Positions 63,260 through 64,000 of a stretch of DNA of 64,000 bases are shown in pieces. The position numbers and the translations under genes are program-made. The notes under the pieces are model-generated. The model was not told the origin of the DNA. It made no database searches and was given only the letters and a program-made list of their open reading frames with translations. The stretch lies in IMG/VR virus record IMGVR_UViG_3300032235_001020, positions 20,981 through 84,980 of that record; one strand, given 5' to 3'. Within the stretch, counting starts at the first letter, position 1, and each line of letters starts with the position of its first letter. The stretch comes from a virus.

Positions 63260-64000
63260 ATGGCTGGCAATACGGATCCTCAGCGCAGGCCTGTATACGT
63301 CGATCGGGTCAATCAGCGCCTATTGGCCGACCCGATCGGGGCGGGGGCATGGCCAGTTGTGCCACTGAGTTACAGCATGCTGGGCGAAATATCTGCCAAT
63401 ACCCTGATAGGACGAACAGGGAGCGCGGGCCCTGCTCAGGAGCTGAGCGCTGATGTTGTCGTCGACCTCATCAATGCTGCGACGGGATCGGTTATCGCAG
63501 CCGCAAGGGTTACTGCAGGTAGTACTACCACAAGTGGAGTAGTGCAGCTAACAGATAGCACAACTAGCACCAGTGTCACGACTGCCGCGACGCCGAACAG
63601 CGTAAAAATCGCAGCAGATACTGCCGCCGCCGCACTCCCTAAAGCGGGTGGCACGCTGACTGGAGCCCTCACGCTTGCAGCCGATCCAACTCAGTCGCTT
63701 CAAGCGGCGAGTAAGAATTACGTTGACACGGCGGACGCAGCCTTACTGCCTAAAGCCGGCGGCACGATGACCGGAGCGATCACCTTCGCTTCAGGCCAGG
63801 CCTACCCGCAGATCCCGCAGAATTCCAAAACATCGGCGTACACGCTGGTAGCAGGAGACGCGGGTCGCCATATCTCGATAACAACTGGGGGCATTACTGT
63901 GCCGGCCGGCGTCTTTAATGTGGGTGACGCAATCAGCATTTACAACAACAGCGCCAATAGTCAGACGATCACACAAGGTGCAAGTACAACCCTGAGATTG
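63260..64000 (+). CDS. Tail fibre protein, N-terminal part cut by window edge
   Basis: ATG 63260, open to the end (247 codons visible). After a linker region the module LPKAGGTLTGALTL (126-139) recurs as LPKAGGTMTGAITF (163-176), spaced with SKNYVDTADA; this repeat is standard in phage tail fibres. Beta-structured segments follow (HISITTGGITVPAGVFNVGD). The receptor-binding end lies outside the window. Confidence 0.85.
   Translation, partial: MAGNTDPQRRPVYVDRVNQRLLADPIGAGAWPVVPLSYSMLGEISANTLIGRTGSAGPAQELSADVVVDLINAATGSVIAAARVTAGSTTTSGVVQLTDSTTSTSVTTAATPNSVKIAADTAAAALPKAGGTLTGALTLAADPTQSLQAASKNYVDTADAALLPKAGGTMTGAITFASGQAYPQIPQNSKTSAYTLVAGDAGRHISITTGGITVPAGVFNVGDAISIYNNSANSQTITQGASTTLRL

Noticed and set aside
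1-64000. Integrase, attachment site or lysogeny genes
   Set aside because: No recombinase motif or att-like direct repeat was seen; the HTH protein alone is not evidence of lysogeny.

Overview
The window is one stretch of a double-stranded DNA tailed-phage genome, cut at both ends: base 1 interrupts a thymidylate synthase gene and base 64000 interrupts a tail-fibre gene. The sequence looks about 60% G+C, genes are packed with ATGA/TGATG stop-start overlaps, and no tRNA, rRNA, integrase or CRISPR array was seen. The host is most likely a unicellular cyanobacterium of the Synechococcus/Cyanobium type. This is inferred from a DUF3288-like gene, the cyanobacterial style of the ThyX fragment, a possible NblA-like protein and AP2/HNH/DUF932 genes of the kind found in cyanophages. 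No photosystem gene is present, so the host call remains an inference.

Layout. 1-7 kb (mostly leftward): ThyX, HNH endonuclease, dCMP deaminase, small membrane proteins and a primase-helicase. 7-12 kb (rightward): a helix-turn-helix regulator, then seven unknown genes, several virion-like. 12-17.3 kb (leftward): RecB-like nuclease, a 233-aa DNA-metabolism protein, SSB and a possible sliding clamp, interrupted by a lone rightward NblA-like gene. 17.4-18.3 kb (rightward): small genes including a holin candidate. 18.2-36 kb (leftward): a long early-type region of small genes (AP2, ribbon-helix-helix, zinc-ribbon, GP88-like, DUF932, Gp157-like, PcfJ-like, many tiny membrane peptides), interrupted by a rightward Dps gene (26.25 kb) and a rightward trio (30.1-30.9 kb). 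36.02-36.83 kb: a gene-free divergent control region. 36.8-52.6 kb (rightward): probable internal virion proteins, a split S74 chaperone, terminase, portal, a scaffold-like gene overlapping the portal by 482 nt, and a two-enzyme endolysin. 52.6-55.6 kb (leftward): tail-type structural genes and a split LAGLIDADG endonuclease. 55.65-64 kb (rightward): major capsid protein, decoration protein, a helix-hairpin-helix protein, connector and tail genes.

How it fits together. The leftward genes supply nucleotides, replication factors and host-takeover proteins; the rightward genes build, package and release the virion. Three replication proteins (primase-helicase, SSB and the 15.1-kb protein) share a peptide with exact spacing, G-x-D-H-E-x9-P-x2-W, which suggests docking on a common partner. 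Leftward single-gene cassettes are separated by a repeated terminator-plus-leader element. Rightward units usually start 26-39 nt after a TAGA(C/A/T)T-like -10 box. Together these give a modular genome into which accessory genes such as dps and the NblA-like gene appear to have been inserted.
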